From an uncultured Prochlorococcus sp. (GTDB lineage Bacteria > Cyanobacteriota > Cyanobacteriia > PCC-6307 > Cyanobiaceae): a stretch of DNA of 64,000 nt. A model generated the notes under the pieces. It made no database searches. It worked only from the letters and a program-made list of their open reading frames with translations, and was not told the origin of the DNA. Positions 23,933-37,200 of this stretch are shown here, piece by piece. The stretch lies in the NCBI GenBank assembly GCA_902626435.1, contig CACOFO010000001.1, positions 47,170 to 111,169 of the forward strand. The letters run 5' to 3'. The position numbers were made by a program, and so were the translations under genes. How positions within the stretch are numbered: the stretch's first letter is position 1; the number at the start of each line of letters is the position of its first letter.

Positions 23933-26900
23933 TTAATCTTCTTCATATTCAGAGGTTCCTAGTGATTCATAGGTAGGCCTAGAGGGAGTATTTCTTCTCG
24001 GGTTTATATCTTGCATTAAATCTACCTCTTTGCCTTCATCTGTATAAACCCCAATATCTAGACCTAAAGATTGTAATTCTCTCATAAGAACTTTAAATGA
24101 CTCAGGAGTTCCAGGCCTTGGGATTGGCTTACCTTTAACAATTGCATTTAGAGCCTCATTTCTTCCTTGCATGTCATCAGATTTAACTGTTAACAGTTCT
24201 TGAAGGGTATAAGCTGCTCCATAAGCTTCAAGAGCCCATACTTCCATTTCACCAAGTCTTTGTCCACCTTGTTGAGCTTTACCACCTAATGGCTGTTGCG
24301 TAACCAAAGAATAAGGGCCAGTTGACCTTGCATGAATTTTGTCATCAACCAAGTGTACTAATTTAAGAAAATGGGAATATCCAACAGCAACTGGCTGATC
24401 GAAGGGTTCCCCTGTTCTGCCATCCTTGAGTAATAATTTCCCTGGATCTTCAGGATTATAGACCCATGCTTTACCTGGCTGTTTAGAAGCCTCCTCTAAA
24501 AATGCTTGAACAGTCTGATGTGATTTTTCAGGACCATACATTTCATCAAATGGAACAACTTTAACTCTGCAATTTAAGTTAGAGGCTGCCCACCCCATCA
24601 ATAATTCAAAAACTTGACCAACATTCATCCTACTTGGAACACCTAGAGGATTAAGAACTATATCTACAGGAGTTCCATCGGGCAAATAAGGCATATCTTC
24701 TCTAGGTAATATTCTACTAATAATCCCTTTATTACCATGCCTTCCAGCCATTTTATCCCCAACTTGGATTTTCCTTCTCTGGGCGACATAAACTCGAACA
24801 ACCATATTAGCTCCTGGAGGCAACTCATCACCCTGTTCTCTGGTGTAAATACGAACATCTAATACCCTTCCCTTTTCAGTCTTGGGAACCCTGAGGGAAT
24901 TATCTCTAACATCTCTAGCCTTTTCGCCAAAAATAGCTCTTAAAAGCTTTTCTTCAGGTGGTTGATCTGATTCACCTTTTGGAGTGACTTTTCCTACAAG
25001 AATATCTCCACTCTCAACAAAAGCACCAATTCTAATTATTCCCATTTCATCAAGGTTATTCAAACTGTCTTCAGAGATATTAGGGATTTCTCTTGTGATT
25101 TCTTCAGGTCCTAACTTTGTTTGCCTTGCCTCAATTTCATATTTTTCAATATGTACAGATGTATATAAATCATCAGTTACCATCCTCTCACTTACGAGAA
25201 TTGCATCTTCATAGTTGTAACCCTCCCATGGCATATATGCAATTAATACATTTTGACCTAATGCTATTTCCCCTCCTTCACAGGCTGATCCATCCGCTAA
25301 TACCTGCCCAGAAATGACTTGATCTCCAATTTTAACTATTGGTCTTTGATTTAAACAAGTATCTTGATTTGATCTTTGATATTTTTGAAGATAATGAAAA
25401 TGCTCATTACCATCATCATCCTTAACAACAATCTCATTGGCGTCTACATAAGAAACAGTTCCATTAACTTTTGTTATAGGAACCATACCCGAATCTCTAG
25501 CAACTTGTGATTCTAAACCTGTACCAACTAAAGGACGTTCTGGCCTTAGTAATGGAACCGCTTGGCGTTGCATATTTGATCCCATTAAAGCCCTATTGGC
25601 ATCATCATGTTCCAAAAATGGTATTAGCGAAGTAGCAACTGAAATTACTTGAACAGGCGAAAGCTGCACATAATCAACTTGATGAGGAGGTACTTTCTCG
25701 AAATCTTGTCTGTATCTTACTGGTATTAAATTAGCAATTATATTTCCATCCTTATCAGTTGCCACATCTCCTGGTGCGACCCTACATTCATCTTCTAAAT
25801 CAGCAGAAAGATAGACAGGATTACCTTTTTTATTTACTTTGCCATTATTAACTTCCCAAAATGGGGTTTCAATAAATCCATACTCATTAACTCTTGCATG
25901 GGTAGCTAGAGAATTAATAAGTCCTGCATTTGGTCCTTCAGGAGTCTCAATAGGACACAGTCTTCCATAGTGGGATGGATGTATATCTCTGACAGCAAAA
26001 CCTGCTCTTTCTCGTGTTAAGCCACCAGGTCCTAAAGCAGATATTCTTCTCTTATGTGTTAATTCAGCCAGAGGATTAGTTTGATCCATAAATTGACTTA
26101 ATTGACTGGAGCCAAAAAACTCCTTAATCGCAGCAACTAAAGGTTTAGGATTGACTAATTGAGCAGGAGTAAGAGAATCTGTTTCTCCAACCGTCATTCT
26201 TTCCTTAATAATCCTCTCTAAACGGTTCAATCCAACCCTTACTTGATTTTGGAGAAGTTCACCTACAGATCTAACCCTTCTATTTCCAAGATGATCAATA
26301 TCATCCAAACTCGCACCACCAATATCCAATTCTAGGTTAATTAGATAATCAATTGTCGAAAGAACATCTTCGTGAGTAAGTGTTCGAACTTCATCTGGGA
26401 CGGTAAGTCTTAATTTTTTATTTATTTTATATCTACCAACTCGTCCTAAATCATATCTTTTAGGATCAAAAAATCTACTTTGTAATAGCTGTTGTCCTCC
26501 AGAAACAGAAGGTGGTTCACCCGGACGAAGTTTCTTGTATAGCTCCAATAAGGCCTGATCTTCTGAATTAATGCCTTCGTCATTTGCTGAATCAATGGAG
26601 TTTTGATAAAACTCAGGATGCCTAAGCTTATCTACCACATCATTATCAGAAAGGCCCATCGCACGCATAAGAACATGAGCGTTAATTTTTCTAGTTTTAT
26701 CAACTCTTACGTAAAGTAAATTATTTTTATCGGTCTCAAATTTTAACCATGCACCTCTATTTGGGATTACGCTTGCATTGTAAGTTCTTCTACCATTCTT
26801 ATCTTGTTCATCTTTGAAATATACTCCAGGACTTCGAACAATTTGATTAACAATTACTCTTTCTGCACCATTAATAATGAAAGTTCCCCTTTCAGTCATT

Positions 26901-27226
26901 AATGGTAATTCCCCAATAAATACTTCTTGTTCTTTAATTTCCCCTGTCTCTTTATTAATCAATCTGCAAGTTACATACATTTGAGAGGCAAATGTGGCAT
27001 CTCTTCTTTTTGCCTCCTCAACATCATGCCTAGGTCTTTTCAACCTATATTCATTTCCAATGAAATGTAATTCTAATTTACTTGTGTAATCAGAAATAGG
27101 GGAAAAGTTTTGCAGTTCCTCTATTAACCCTTTTTCCAAAAACCATTTAAAGCTTGCTCTTTGTACTTCAACTAAATCTGGTAGATAAGTAGCTGTTTTT
27201 GCTACCTGTAAAGCGCTACTGCTCAT
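23933..27226 (-). CDS. rpoB: DNA-directed RNA polymerase subunit beta
   Basis: The 1,097 residues match cyanobacterial beta subunits. The rifampicin-pocket region reads [20 protein letters not shown] then [32 protein letters not shown] near residue 820 lies in the catalytic core, and [18 protein letters not shown] marks the C-terminal clamp contact. The 237-base gap upstream, before tatD, should carry the rpo promoter or a processing site; I see no strong stem-loop there. The tail (TSEYEED) is acidic. Confidence 0.98.
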   Translation of the reverse strand: MSSSALQVAKTATYLPDLVEVQRASFKWFLEKGLIEELQNFSPISDYTSKLELHFIGNEYRLKRPRHDVEEAKRRDATFASQMYVTCRLINKETGEIKEQEVFIGELPLMTERGTFIINGAERVIVNQIVRSPGVYFKDEQDKNGRRTYNASVIPNRGAWLKFETDKNNLLYVRVDKTRKINAHVLMRAMGLSDNDVVDKLRHPEFYQNSIDSANDEGINSEDQALLELYKKLRPGEPPSVSGGQQLLQSRFFDPKRYDLGRVGRYKINKKLRLTVPDEVRTLTHEDVLSTIDYLINLELDIGGASLDDIDHLGNRRVRSVGELLQNQVRVGLNRLERIIKERMTVGETDSLTPAQLVNPKPLVAAIKEFFGSSQLSQFMDQTNPLAELTHKRRISALGPGGLTRERAGFAVRDIHPSHYGRLCPIETPEGPNAGLINSLATHARVNEYGFIETPFWEVNNGKVNKKGNPVYLSADLEDECRVAPGDVATDKDGNIIANLIPVRYRQDFEKVPPHQVDYVQLSPVQVISVATSLIPFLEHDDANRALMGSNMQRQAVPLLRPERPLVGTGLESQVARDSGMVPITKVNGTVSYVDANEIVVKDDDGNEHFHYLQKYQRSNQDTCLNQRPIVKIGDQVISGQVLADGSACEGGEIALGQNVLIAYMPWEGYNYEDAILVSERMVTDDLYTSVHIEKYEIEARQTKLGPEEITREIPNISEDSLNNLDEMGIIRIGAFVESGDILVGKVTPKGESDQPPEEKLLRAIFGEKARDVRDNSLRVPKTEKGRVLDVRIYTREQGDELPPGANMVVRVYVAQRRKIQVGDKMAGRHGNKGIISRILPREDMPYLPDGTPVDIVLNPLGVPSRMNVGQVFELLMGWAASNLNCRVKVVPFDEMYGPEKSHQTVQAFLEEASKQPGKAWVYNPEDPGKLLLKDGRTGEPFDQPVAVGYSHFLKLVHLVDDKIHARSTGPYSLVTQQPLGGKAQQGGQRLGEMEVWALEAYGAAYTLQELLTVKSDDMQGRNEALNAIVKGKPIPRPGTPESFKVLMRELQSLGLDIGVYTDEGKEVDLMQDINPRRNTPSRPTYESLGTSEYEED

Positions 27227-27463
27227 CCAAGAAAACCTGAGATTATGTGAGATTTACTATTTACTTCAAATCTACTCAACTTTAGTTGTATAACTTTTCT
27301 TTTAATGTGAAATCAATAATTAAGTCTCGATTTCAACAAAAAATCAACTTTACAAAAAAAACTTTAAAATTGAATTTAATTGTCTATAAACCATTAAAAA
27401 AGGAAGTTAAAACAAAAGATTTAAGAAAATTTGCAGTAATTCCTAATATTAGCAGCTTCTGTG

Positions 27464-28258
27464 TCAACTTAACAAGTCAAATTTAAACAAATCTTCAGCA
27501 TTCTTTGATGACTCATTAGCAATCGTAATTAAATCTGTTGATCTTAAATCCGCCATAAAATTGGCAACATTTTCAACAAAAGCAGGTTCATTTCTTTTAC
27601 CCCTGTGGGGAACAGGTGCTAAAAAGGGTGAATCAGTTTCAATTAAGTATCTATCATTAGGGACTAATTTGGCACACTCATGAATTTCATATACTTTTGG
27701 AAAAGTCACTATTCCACTAAAACTTATATAAAAACCTAGGTCCAAGAATTGCTTCATTTCATCTGAGTTTCCTGTCCAACAATGAAGTACACCTTTAGGG
27801 CATTTACCTTTTTTAGAAAGGTCATTACATATCTCAATCATTTCATTTGCAGCATCTCTACAATGGATAATAACGGGTAATTCAAGTTCAAAAGCTAACT
27901 CCATCTGTGGAATAAGAGCATCAATCTGCTGCATTTTATTTTGATTTTTAAAAAAATCTAGGCCTAATTCCCCAACAGCTACAACTCTTTTGTCTTCTTG
28001 AGCTGACCTTCGTAATAGAGATTTAGAATTAAGTTCCCATTTCCTTGCTTCTAAAGGATGCAAACCTACCGAATAGTAAATTTCATTAAATTTATGGGAT
28101 ATTTTTTTTAACTCAGGAATCTCTTTTAATTCACAACAAGCATGAACTAATTTTTTTACGCCTCTTGAACGTAATCTTAGAATAACTTCTTCAAGATCTT
28201 TCTCAAAATTTTCAAATATTAAATGACAATGCGAGTCTATGAGTTGAATATCGCTCAT
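27464..28258 (-). CDS. tatD: TatD-family metal-dependent deoxyribonuclease
   Basis: A 264-residue amidohydrolase-fold nuclease. Metal ligands are visible in order: IDSHCHL at residues 7-13, VGELGLDF near 97 (Glu), VIIHCRDA near 134, VLHCWTG near 160 and ETDSPFLAP near 212. E. coli TatD is a 3'-5' exonuclease acting on DNA and RNA. It follows rpsT by 18 bases and precedes rpoB on the same strand, an order typical of marine picocyanobacteria. Confidence 0.94.
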   Translation of the reverse strand: MSDIQLIDSHCHLIFENFEKDLEEVILRLRSRGVKKLVHACCELKEIPELKKISHKFNEIYYSVGLHPLEARKWELNSKSLLRRSAQEDKRVVAVGELGLDFFKNQNKMQQIDALIPQMELAFELELPVIIHCRDAANEMIEICNDLSKKGKCPKGVLHCWTGNSDEMKQFLDLGFYISFSGIVTFPKVYEIHECAKLVPNDRYLIETDSPFLAPVPHRGKRNEPAFVENVANFMADLRSTDLITIANESSKNAEDLFKFDLLS

Positions 28259-28276
28259 AATTAATGCACGGCCTTT

Positions 28277-28570
28277 TTACTTTGTGGTAAGAACAGATTT
28301 TACGAAATTGTTAATTTTTGATTTTTTATTTGCTCCATTGTTCTTGTGTAGAACATTTTTTTTAACTGCTTTATCAATTAAACTGAACGCCTTACTTAGA
28401 CTTGTAATTACTAAATTTTTATTATCCTCATTAGGTTCTTTTTTATATTTTGCACAATTTTCTAAAGTTTTTTTAGTCAAAGTTTTTACAGTAGATTTGT
28501 ATGATTTATTGATTAAACGATTTCTTTCCGCAATTTGTATTCTCTTTTTTGCTGATTTGTTATTGGCCAC
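28277..28570 (-). CDS. rpsT: 30S ribosomal protein S20
   Basis: S20 binds 16S rRNA early in small-subunit assembly. The 97 residues begin (V/M)ANNKSAKKRIQIAERNR, the standard S20 N-terminus, from a GTG at 28568-28570. The frame continues open upstream to 28726, but that part is not S20-like. The rest is lysine-rich with the alanine/lysine pattern of S20 helices, ending KSVLTTK. The upstream gap of 120 bases to the divergent hisD contains an inverted repeat at 28586-28619. Confidence 0.95.
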   Translation of the reverse strand: MANNKSAKKRIQIAERNRLINKSYKSTVKTLTKKTLENCAKYKKEPNEDNKNLVITSLSKAFSLIDKAVKKNVLHKNNGANKKSKINNFVKSVLTTK

Positions 28571-28585
28571 AGATGATATATAAAA

Positions 28586-28619
28586 TAGTAGATTTTTATC
28601 ATAACAAATAAGTCTACTA
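28586..28619 (-). promoter_or_regulatory. Candidate stem-loop in the rpsT leader
   Basis: Seven-base complementary arms (TAGTAGA and TCTACTA) are separated by 20 bases, ending 15 bases before the rpsT GTG start as read on the minus strand. It could be an RNA hairpin in the 5' leader or a DNA palindrome. S20 is autoregulated at translation in E. coli, so a leader structure is plausible, but nothing here proves binding. Confidence 0.3.
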
Positions 28620-28690
28620 CTAATCAATAATATATACTTTAGAAAGCTTGTAAAATTGGCTAGAGCCTTTAAATCTGAAAAATTAAGAAT

Positions 28691-29977
28691 ATGAGGATCA
28701 TAAATAATAAAAATGATGCTATCCAAGAATTAAAAAGGATTTCGAATCGAACTAATTCAGAAAACAATAAGAGGACAAATGCAATTGTCGAAGAAATTTT
28801 GCAAGAGGTAAGAACCTATGGCGATACAGCTGTAGAAAAATATACAAAAAAATTTGATGGGTTCAACCCTAACCCTATGCAAGTTAGCGTTACTGATTTA
28901 AAGGATGCTTGGGATGAAATTGATAACAATTTAAAGCTCTCACTAGAAGTGGCTTACAAAAGAATTAAAGAATTTCATAAAAAAGAAATTCCATTATCTT
29001 TCACTATTGAAGGTGAACATGGTGATGTAGTGCAAAGGAAATGGAGACCAGTAAAAAATGCAGGAATTTATATCCCTGGAGGTAGAGCTGCATATCCCAG
29101 TACTGTATTAATGAATGCAATACCTGCAACAGTCGCGGGAGTGAAAGAAATAATAATGGTATCTCCTGGGAATAAAGAGGGGAAAATAAATAAAACTGTT
29201 CTAGCTGCAGCTTACTTATCGGGAATCAATAAAGTTTTTAGAATTGGAGGAGCTCAGGCAATTGGTGCTTTAGCATTTGGGACAAAACAAATCACTAAAG
29301 TTGATGTTATTTCAGGTCCAGGAAATATTTATGTAACTACTGCTAAAAAACAAATATATGGTTCTACAGGAATTGATTCCTTAGCTGGCCCAAGTGAAAT
29401 TTTAATTATTGCAGATGAAACAGCTGAAAGCACACATATAGCATCTGATTTATTAGCACAAGCAGAACATGATCCGTATGCTTCATCAATACTTCTCACT
29501 ACGTCCAAGAATCAAGCAAAAGAAGTTTTAGAAGATCTTTATAAAAAAATAAATGATCATCCAAGAAAAGAAATTTGCATGCAATCAATAAAAAATTGGG
29601 GATTAATTGTTATTTGCGAAAATCATAAATCATGTATTGACCTAAGTAATAACTTCGCTCCAGAACACCTAGAAATTTTAGCTACTAATCCAAAAAAGAT
29701 TCTTGAAGGAATAGAGAATGCTGGAGCAATATTTTTAGGGAAATGGACCCCGGAAGCTGTAGGAGATTATCTGGCTGGACCGAATCATACTTTACCAACA
29801 TCAGGAAATTCAAGATTTAGCGGTTCTTTAGGAGTTGAAACTTTCATGAAAAACACTTCAATAATAGAATTTAATAAAGAAAGTTTAAAAGTGAACAGTC
29901 CTGATATTATAAATCTTGCTAAAAGTGAAGGTTTACATAGTCACGCTAACTCCGTACAAATTAGATTTGAAGATTAG
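28691..29977 (+). CDS. hisD: Histidinol dehydrogenase
   Basis: Catalyses the last two oxidations of histidine synthesis, L-histidinol to L-histidine, using NAD and zinc. The 428 residues show [20 protein letters not shown] near residue 123, [15 protein letters not shown] near 188, [13 protein letters not shown] near 232, the zinc/catalytic [10 protein letters not shown] near 257 and [10 protein letters not shown] near 322. It is divergent from rpsT and converges on rpiA with a four-base overlap of the 3' ends. No other his gene is adjacent. Confidence 0.97.
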   Translation: MRIINNKNDAIQELKRISNRTNSENNKRTNAIVEEILQEVRTYGDTAVEKYTKKFDGFNPNPMQVSVTDLKDAWDEIDNNLKLSLEVAYKRIKEFHKKEIPLSFTIEGEHGDVVQRKWRPVKNAGIYIPGGRAAYPSTVLMNAIPATVAGVKEIIMVSPGNKEGKINKTVLAAAYLSGINKVFRIGGAQAIGALAFGTKQITKVDVISGPGNIYVTTAKKQIYGSTGIDSLAGPSEILIIADETAESTHIASDLLAQAEHDPYASSILLTTSKNQAKEVLEDLYKKINDHPRKEICMQSIKNWGLIVICENHKSCIDLSNNFAPEHLEILATNPKKILEGIENAGAIFLGKWTPEAVGDYLAGPNHTLPTSGNSRFSGSLGVETFMKNTSIIEFNKESLKVNSPDIINLAKSEGLHSHANSVQIRFED

Positions 29978-30687
29978 TTAACTTTTGCGGGAGAGTAGAC
30001 AACTGGAATATTGTTTTCAATTTTACCAACCAATACTTTATGAGTAAGATCGACAAATAGTCCGTTTTCTAATACGCCTGGAATATTATTAATCGTCATT
30101 TCAATGTTCTTGGGATTTTTTATACCATCATTAAACAATACATCTAGTATTAGGTTCCCTTGATCAGTAACAACAGGACCAGCTTTCTTAGTAGCCATTC
30201 TTAAAGTAGAACTGCCATTCATTTCTGAAATAACTTCCTGAACTTGTTTCCAAGCATTTGGAAGGACCTCTATAGGCAAAGGGAAAGATTGATTTAAGTT
30301 TTTTACGAGCTTAGTTTCGTCAACAACTATCAATAATTCATTAGCTTTAGATGCCACTAACTTTTCTCTAACATGACATGCTCCTCCTCCTTTTATTAAT
30401 TGAAAGCCTGGATCAACTTCGTCTGCTCCATCAATGGCCAAATCAATTTTAGAAACAGAGGCTAAGTCGATAAGAGGGATATTAAGTTCGAGCGCTAAAA
30501 CTTCTGATTGAAATGAAGTTGCAACGCCTCTTATATTTTGCAGTTTTCCAGAACGAATTTCATAAGCGAGGCTTTTTATCATAAGCGCGGCTGTAGATCC
30601 AGATCCTAATCCGAGAATCATGTCACTCTTTACTTCCTTAATTGCTGCGTCAGCAACTATTTGTTTCATTTGAGTTTGTGAATCCAA
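29974..30687 (-). CDS. rpiA: Ribose-5-phosphate isomerase A
   Basis: Interconverts ribose-5-phosphate and ribulose-5-phosphate in the Calvin cycle and pentose phosphate pathway. The 237 residues contain the family motifs [13 protein letters not shown] near residue 26, [12 protein letters not shown] near 84 and [15 protein letters not shown] near 97, with the catalytic Glu in the last. It overlaps the convergent hisD stop by four bases and lies 49 bases downstream of the htrA gene's start side on the same strand. Confidence 0.97.
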   Translation of the reverse strand: MDSQTQMKQIVADAAIKEVKSDMILGLGSGSTAALMIKSLAYEIRSGKLQNIRGVATSFQSEVLALELNIPLIDLASVSKIDLAIDGADEVDPGFQLIKGGGACHVREKLVASKANELLIVVDETKLVKNLNQSFPLPIEVLPNAWKQVQEVISEMNGSSTLRMATKKAGPVVTDQGNLILDVLFNDGIKNPKNIEMTINNIPGVLENGLFVDLTHKVLVGKIENNIPVVYSPAKVN

Positions 30688-30736
30688 AATCTAATTTTTT
30701 TCTAAGGTTATAGATTATTTAATTTCAATGGGTGAT

Positions 30737-31885
<1,149 letters not shown>

Positions 31886-32026
31886 TTATTAGATAAATCT
31901 AATTGAAGAAATAAATTATTGTTGTTTTTTTGTTTACATCCATAAAATACAAATTTTTGAATATTTTCGTAGAAAAAACTTTTTTTTTATGTGAAAATCA
32001 TTTTAAATTAAAGTTGAAAATTAATT

Positions 32027-32494
32027 TTGAATCAAGAAAACAAAAATAAACTAGAAATCCTATTAAAAAAAGTTGCCGATGTGAGGGATTTGGAAATCTG
32101 TAGTTTAAATATACAAACTAATCAGAATCCAATTATTTTAAAAATTATTATAAAAAAAACTAATGGTGATGATGTTACTGTTGATGATTGTGCACTATTT
32201 AATACCCCAGCCTCTGAAGAAATAGAAAATTCAAATCTTGTAAATTGTTCATATGTGTTAGAAATTAGTAGTCAAGGAGTCAGTGATGAATTAACCTCAG
32301 ATAGAGACTTCAAAACTTTTAAGGGTTTTCCAGTTAATGTTGAGTTAAACCAGAAGAATTCAAAAATAAAATTTCTGAATGGTTTACTTTATGAAAAGTC
32401 TAAAGATTATTTAGCCATTAACATTAAAGGTAATATTAAAAAAATCCCTTTTGATGAAGTACTAAAGATTAGTCTTTGTACATTAAAAGATTAA
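32027..32494 (+). CDS. rimP: Ribosome maturation factor RimP
   Basis: RimP helps mature the 30S subunit. The 155 residues have the two-domain RimP layout (alpha/beta N-domain and a C-terminal Sm-like barrel, with [10 protein letters not shown] near residue 101). The start is TTG at 32027, because no ATG or GTG falls before the conserved part; the product begins [10 protein letters not shown]. It is followed by nusA after 35 bases, the conserved rimP-nusA-ylxR-infB order. Confidence 0.92.
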   Translation: MNQENKNKLEILLKKVADVRDLEICSLNIQTNQNPIILKIIIKKTNGDDVTVDDCALFNTPASEEIENSNLVNCSYVLEISSQGVSDELTSDRDFKTFKGFPVNVELNQKNSKIKFLNGLLYEKSKDYLAINIKGNIKKIPFDEVLKISLCTLKD

Positions 32495-32529
32495 TTATTT
32501 TCAACCATTATTCATTTTACCCATCATAG

Positions 32530-33933
32530 ATGGCATTAGTTATTCTCCCAGGTTTAAACAATCTCATTGAAGATATTAGTGAGGAAAAAAAGTTACCTCC
32601 TAATATCGTGGAAGTAGCCTTACGCGAAGCTTTATTAAAAGGATACGAAAAATATAGAAAAACTTTTTACATTGGAGTTAATGAAGATCCATTTGATGAG
32701 GAATATTTTAGTAACTTTGATGTTGGCCTAGATCTCGATGAAGAAGGTTATAGGATACTATCGAGTAAAATAATTGTTGAAAACGTTGAGAGCGAAGATC
32801 ATCAAATATCTTTAGTGGAAGTTAAACAAGTCGCTGATGACGCTCAAATAGGTGACACGGTTGTTTTAGACGTTACCCCAGAAAAAGAGGACTTTGGGCG
32901 AATGGCTGCTGCAACGACAAAGCAAGTTTTAGCCCAAAAATTAAGAGATCAACAAAGAAAAATGATTCAGGAAGAATTTGCAGATTTGGAAGATCCCGTT
33001 TTAACAGCAAGAGTTATAAGATTTGAGAGACAATCAGTCATCATGGGAGTTAGTTCGGGTATTGGTAGACCTGAAGTAGAGGCTGAACTTCCCAAGAGAG
33101 ATCAATTACCAAATGACAATTATAGAGCAAATGCAACTTTCAAAGTATTTTTGAAAGAAGTTAGCGAAATAGCAAGAAAAGGACCACAACTTTTCGTAAG
33201 TAGAGCAAATGCTGGTTTAGTGGTTTATTTATTTGAAAATGAAGTGCCAGAAATTCAAGAAGGTACAGTGAAAATTGTTGCCGTTTCAAGAGAAGCAAAC
33301 CCTCCTTCAAGAGCTGTTGGGCCAAGAACAAAAGTCGCTGTTGATAGTGTCGAAGAAGAAGTTGACCCTGTAGGTGCATGTATTGGAGCAAGAGGAGCAA
33401 GAATTCAACAAGTAGTGAATGAATTAAGAGGAGAAAAAATTGATGTTATTAAGTGGTCATCTAATCCAATACAATATATTCTCAACTCTTTAAGTCCTGC
33501 GAAAGTCGATCAAGTAAGATTAGTTGACCCAGAAGGGCAACATGCGCATGTATTAGTTCCTCCTGATCAATTGAGTCTTGCGATTGGTAGAGAAGGTCAA
33601 AATGTAAGACTTGCCGCAAGATTAACTGGTTGGAAGATTGATGTTAAAAACTCACATGAATACGATCAGGAAGCTGAAGATGCTGCAGTCTCTGAATTAA
33701 TCATTCAAAGAGAAGAGGAAGAAAATCTCCAGCGGGAAGCTGAGCTAAGAGTTGAAGCTGAACAAGCTGAGCGTGCTGCAGAAGATGCAAGATTGAGAGA
33801 GCTTTATCCCCTTCCTGAGGATGAGCAAGAATATGGAGAAGAACAATATGAAGAAGAAGCCTTCTCAGATAATGAACAATTAGATACTATTCAAGATAAT
33901 GAAATATCCGCCAAAGAGGAGAAAAAACGGTGA
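32530..33933 (+). CDS. nusA: Transcription termination/antitermination factor NusA
   Basis: NusA binds RNA polymerase and nascent RNA to modulate pausing and termination. The 467 residues have the N-terminal RNAP-binding domain (about 1-130), an S1 domain (about 135-210) and two KH domains: VDPVGACIGARGARIQQVVNEL near 277 and LSLAIGREGQNVRLAARLTGW near 344. The acidic, Glu-rich tail after residue 370 replaces the E. coli AR repeats. Its stop overlaps the ylxR GTG start by four bases. Confidence 0.97.
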   Translation: MALVILPGLNNLIEDISEEKKLPPNIVEVALREALLKGYEKYRKTFYIGVNEDPFDEEYFSNFDVGLDLDEEGYRILSSKIIVENVESEDHQISLVEVKQVADDAQIGDTVVLDVTPEKEDFGRMAAATTKQVLAQKLRDQQRKMIQEEFADLEDPVLTARVIRFERQSVIMGVSSGIGRPEVEAELPKRDQLPNDNYRANATFKVFLKEVSEIARKGPQLFVSRANAGLVVYLFENEVPEIQEGTVKIVAVSREANPPSRAVGPRTKVAVDSVEEEVDPVGACIGARGARIQQVVNELRGEKIDVIKWSSNPIQYILNSLSPAKVDQVRLVDPEGQHAHVLVPPDQLSLAIGREGQNVRLAARLTGWKIDVKNSHEYDQEAEDAAVSELIIQREEEENLQREAELRVEAEQAERAAEDARLRELYPLPEDEQEYGEEQYEEEAFSDNEQLDTIQDNEISAKEEKKR

Positions 33934-34211
33934 TACAACATACCCCTGTTATGCGTATATGCATTTCATGTAAAAAAACATATGACAGGAAAGATCTTTT
34001 TAAGATTACCAAAGATCATAAGCAAGGCATTATGATTCAAAAGGGAACAGGGCGATCAGCTTACATTTGTAAGTCAAATAAATGTTACTCAGATTCCAAG
34101 ATTAAAAAAAAGCTTCAAAAAGCTTTAAAAACATCTTTAGAACCTGCATTTCTTGAAATTTTTGCAAAAGAAATTACAAGCTACATTAACAATCCCAATA
34201 AGGGAATATAA
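33930..34211 (+). CDS. ylxR: YlxR (DUF448) RNA-binding protein
   Basis: A 93-residue protein of the YlxR family, always found between nusA and infB. The start is GTG at 33930 within a GTGA overlap with nusA; an internal ATG at residue 8 is a possible alternative. The family signature is MRICISCKKTYDRKDL and GTGRSAYICKSNKC, with two Cys-x2-Cys-like pairs. YlxR proteins are nucleoid- or RNA-associated in other bacteria. Confidence 0.93.
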   Translation: MIQHTPVMRICISCKKTYDRKDLFKITKDHKQGIMIQKGTGRSAYICKSNKCYSDSKIKKKLQKALKTSLEPAFLEIFAKEITSYINNPNKGI

Positions 34212-34258
34212 TTAAGTTAAATCCTCTTTGATTTCACAAAGAGTACAAATCAGATTAA

Positions 34259-37200
34259 ATGACTATCAGCGATAAAATCAGAATTTATGAACTTTCCAGA
34301 GATTTAAATCTGGAAAATAAAGATATATTGGATGCCGCTCAAAAACTATCAATTTCAGTAAAAAGCCATAGCAGTTCGATTAGTGCAGAGGACGCAAAAA
34401 AAATACAAAATCTTATTAATAAAAAGAATTCAGATAAAAAAATACTTGCCATTAATAAACCTTCTATTAAGAAAGATAATTACACACATAAAAAAGAAGA
34501 TAAATCTCCTGTTATCTCCTCCGCTAAAGGAAAACCTCTCAAAGAAAATTCAAACAAAAAGCCATTATTGATAAAACCTCTTAATAAGCCTGAGAGTCTA
34601 AAAATAATTTCAAATCAACCTAAAAATCTCAATAAACCCAATATTGTTAACTCTTCGCAATCTCAAGCAAATCTAACAAATCAAAACAACACTAAACCTT
34701 CACAAAATTTCAAACAAGATAAAAAAACTTTCCGTAGTAATATAAACCCACCTATCAAAAGTCCATCAAAACCTCCTATTCAATTAATTGCCAAGCCAAA
34801 AAATATAAATAATAATGTTAAATCTAGTGGAACATCCAAGAATATTTACAGTAAAGGAGTTGGAGAGCAACTATCAAACAAACCTGATCAAAATACAAAC
34901 AAACCCAAATCAAACAATTTTAATAATAGAAGTAACACCCCTGAGCTAGTAGGAGCTCCCATAAGAAGAAATGATTCTAATAAGCAAAATAATAATAAGC
35001 AAAACAATTCTTTTAACCAAACTGGCTCGAACAGACCTGAAATACCTAATAGGCCAAGATTAAGAAACAAACCGTCAAATCAAGGTAGACCTAGCTCATT
35101 CGATAGACAAGTTAATCAGAATAGATCTGGTTCTCCAAATAGGCCCGGTATACCCAGTAGGCATGGATTAAGAAATAAGCCATCAGATCAAGGTAGGCCG
35201 AGCTCATTCAATAGACAAATTAATCAGAATAGACCTGACTCTCCAAACAGACCTGGTTCTCCCAATAGACCCGATTCAAAATTCAATGGCCAAAGGTCAT
35301 CTGGGATTAGAAAACCAGTATCACCTACTGAACTTTTGCAACTTCAAAAAACTAATAAATCTGAGAAAGAGAAACTAGGTATAAAGAATAACGAAAAACA
35401 AAATATTGAGTCACCTAAACAGAAGGCGAAAGCACCTAATGTCCGTCCAAATACCGCCCCTAGTTCTAAAAAACCACCTCATAGATCATTCGCAAATAGT
35501 TCAAAAAAACCAGGAAGGACTGATTGGGATGATAGTGCAAAACTAGAAGCGTTAAGAAATAAAAATCCTCAAAAACAAAGACAAAAGGTTCATATTATAG
35601 GTGAAAACGATGATTCATTAACATCTGAAACGAGTGGATACTCAGGAGAAAAAATTTCAATATTATCAGCTAGTTTGGCTCGTCCAAAAAAAGAAAAGTC
35701 GGATGAACCTAAACCTCAAAAATCTATAAAACAATTCAAGAAGAAGAAAAAAGAGACCACACGGCAAAGACAAAAGAGAAGAGCAATGGAACTTAAGGCT
35801 GCCAAAGAGGCTAAACAAGTGAGGCCTGAAATGATAATAGTTCCCGATGATAATTTAACGGTTCAAGAATTAGCCGATAAATTAAGTCTTGAAAGTTCTG
35901 AAATAATTAAATCTCTTTTCTTCAAAGGAATAACAGCAACAGTAACTCAATCTCTTGACTTAGCAACTATCGAAACGGTAGCGGAAGAATTTGGAGTACC
36001 TGTTTTACAAGATGATATCCAAGAAGCTGCAGAGAAAACAGTGGATATGATTGAATCTGATGATATCAATAGTCTAATAAAAAGACCACCTGTTATTACT
36101 GTAATGGGTCATGTAGATCATGGCAAAACAAGTCTTCTAGACTCTATAAGAGAATCAAGAGTAGCTTCGGGAGAAGCAGGGGGGATAACTCAACATATAG
36201 GAGCTTATCAAGTAGAATTTGAACACGATTCTACAAAGAAAAAATTAACTTTTCTTGATACTCCAGGCCATGAAGCCTTTACGGCAATGAGAGCAAGGGG
36301 TACAAAAGTTACCGATGTGGCTGTTCTTGTAGTAGCAGCGGATGATGGTTGTAGACCTCAAACACTTGAAGCAATCAGTCATGCAAGAGCTGCAAAAGTA
36401 CCAATTGTTGTTGCAATAAATAAAATTGATAAAGAAGGAGCATCTCCAGAAAGAGTCAAGCAGGAACTATCAGAAAAAGATTTAATTGCTGAAGATTGGG
36501 GAGGAGACACTGTAATGGTTCCAGTAAGTGCAATCAAAAAACAAAATATTGATAAATTGCTTGAAATGATTTTATTAGTTTCAGAAGTTGAAGACCTACA
36601 AGCTAACCCTGACAGATCGGCTAAAGGTACAGTTATTGAAGCCCATCTGGATAAAGCCAAAGGTCCTGTAGCAACTTTGTTAGTACAAAACGGTACCTTA
36701 AAATCTGGAGATGTTTTAGCTGCAGGTTCAGTCCTAGGAAAAATTAGAGCGATGGTTGATGAACATGGTAATAGAATCAAAGAAGCAGGGCCATCATTTC
36801 CGGTAGAAGCACTTGGATTCAGTGAAGTGCCAACAGCAGGAGATGAATTTGAAGTCTACGCTGATGAAAAATCTGCTAGAGCTATTGTCGGAGAAAGAGC
36901 TACAGATGCAAGAGCCACAAAATTAGCTCAACAAATGGCCTCCAGAAGAGTTAGCTTATCTTCTTTATCCACTCAAGCAAATGATGGAGAATTAAAAGAG
37001 TTAAACTTAATTCTTAAGGCGGATGTTCAAGGTAGTGTTGAAGCGATATTGGGATCACTAGAACAATTACCAAAAAATGAAGTTCAAGTTAGAGTCCTAC
37101 TCTCTGCTCCTGGAGAAATTACTGAGACAGATATAGATCTCGCAGCTGCATCAGGGTCTGTAATTATTGGGTTTAACACTTCATTGGCATCCGGAGCAAA

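Noticed and set aside
27286-27486. 66-codon plus-strand frame between rpoB and tatD
   Set aside because: It is a lysine/asparagine-rich translation of AT-rich non-coding DNA that runs into the 3' end of tatD.
28571-28726. 52-residue N-terminal extension of S20
   Set aside because: The open frame continues upstream, but S20 proteins begin at (M)ANNKSAKKR. The extension overlaps the hisD start and is not S20-like.
36379-36780. 133-codon open frame antisense to infB
   Set aside because: It mirrors a strongly conserved GTPase domain, has no family resemblance and no ribosome-binding site, so it is a shadow.
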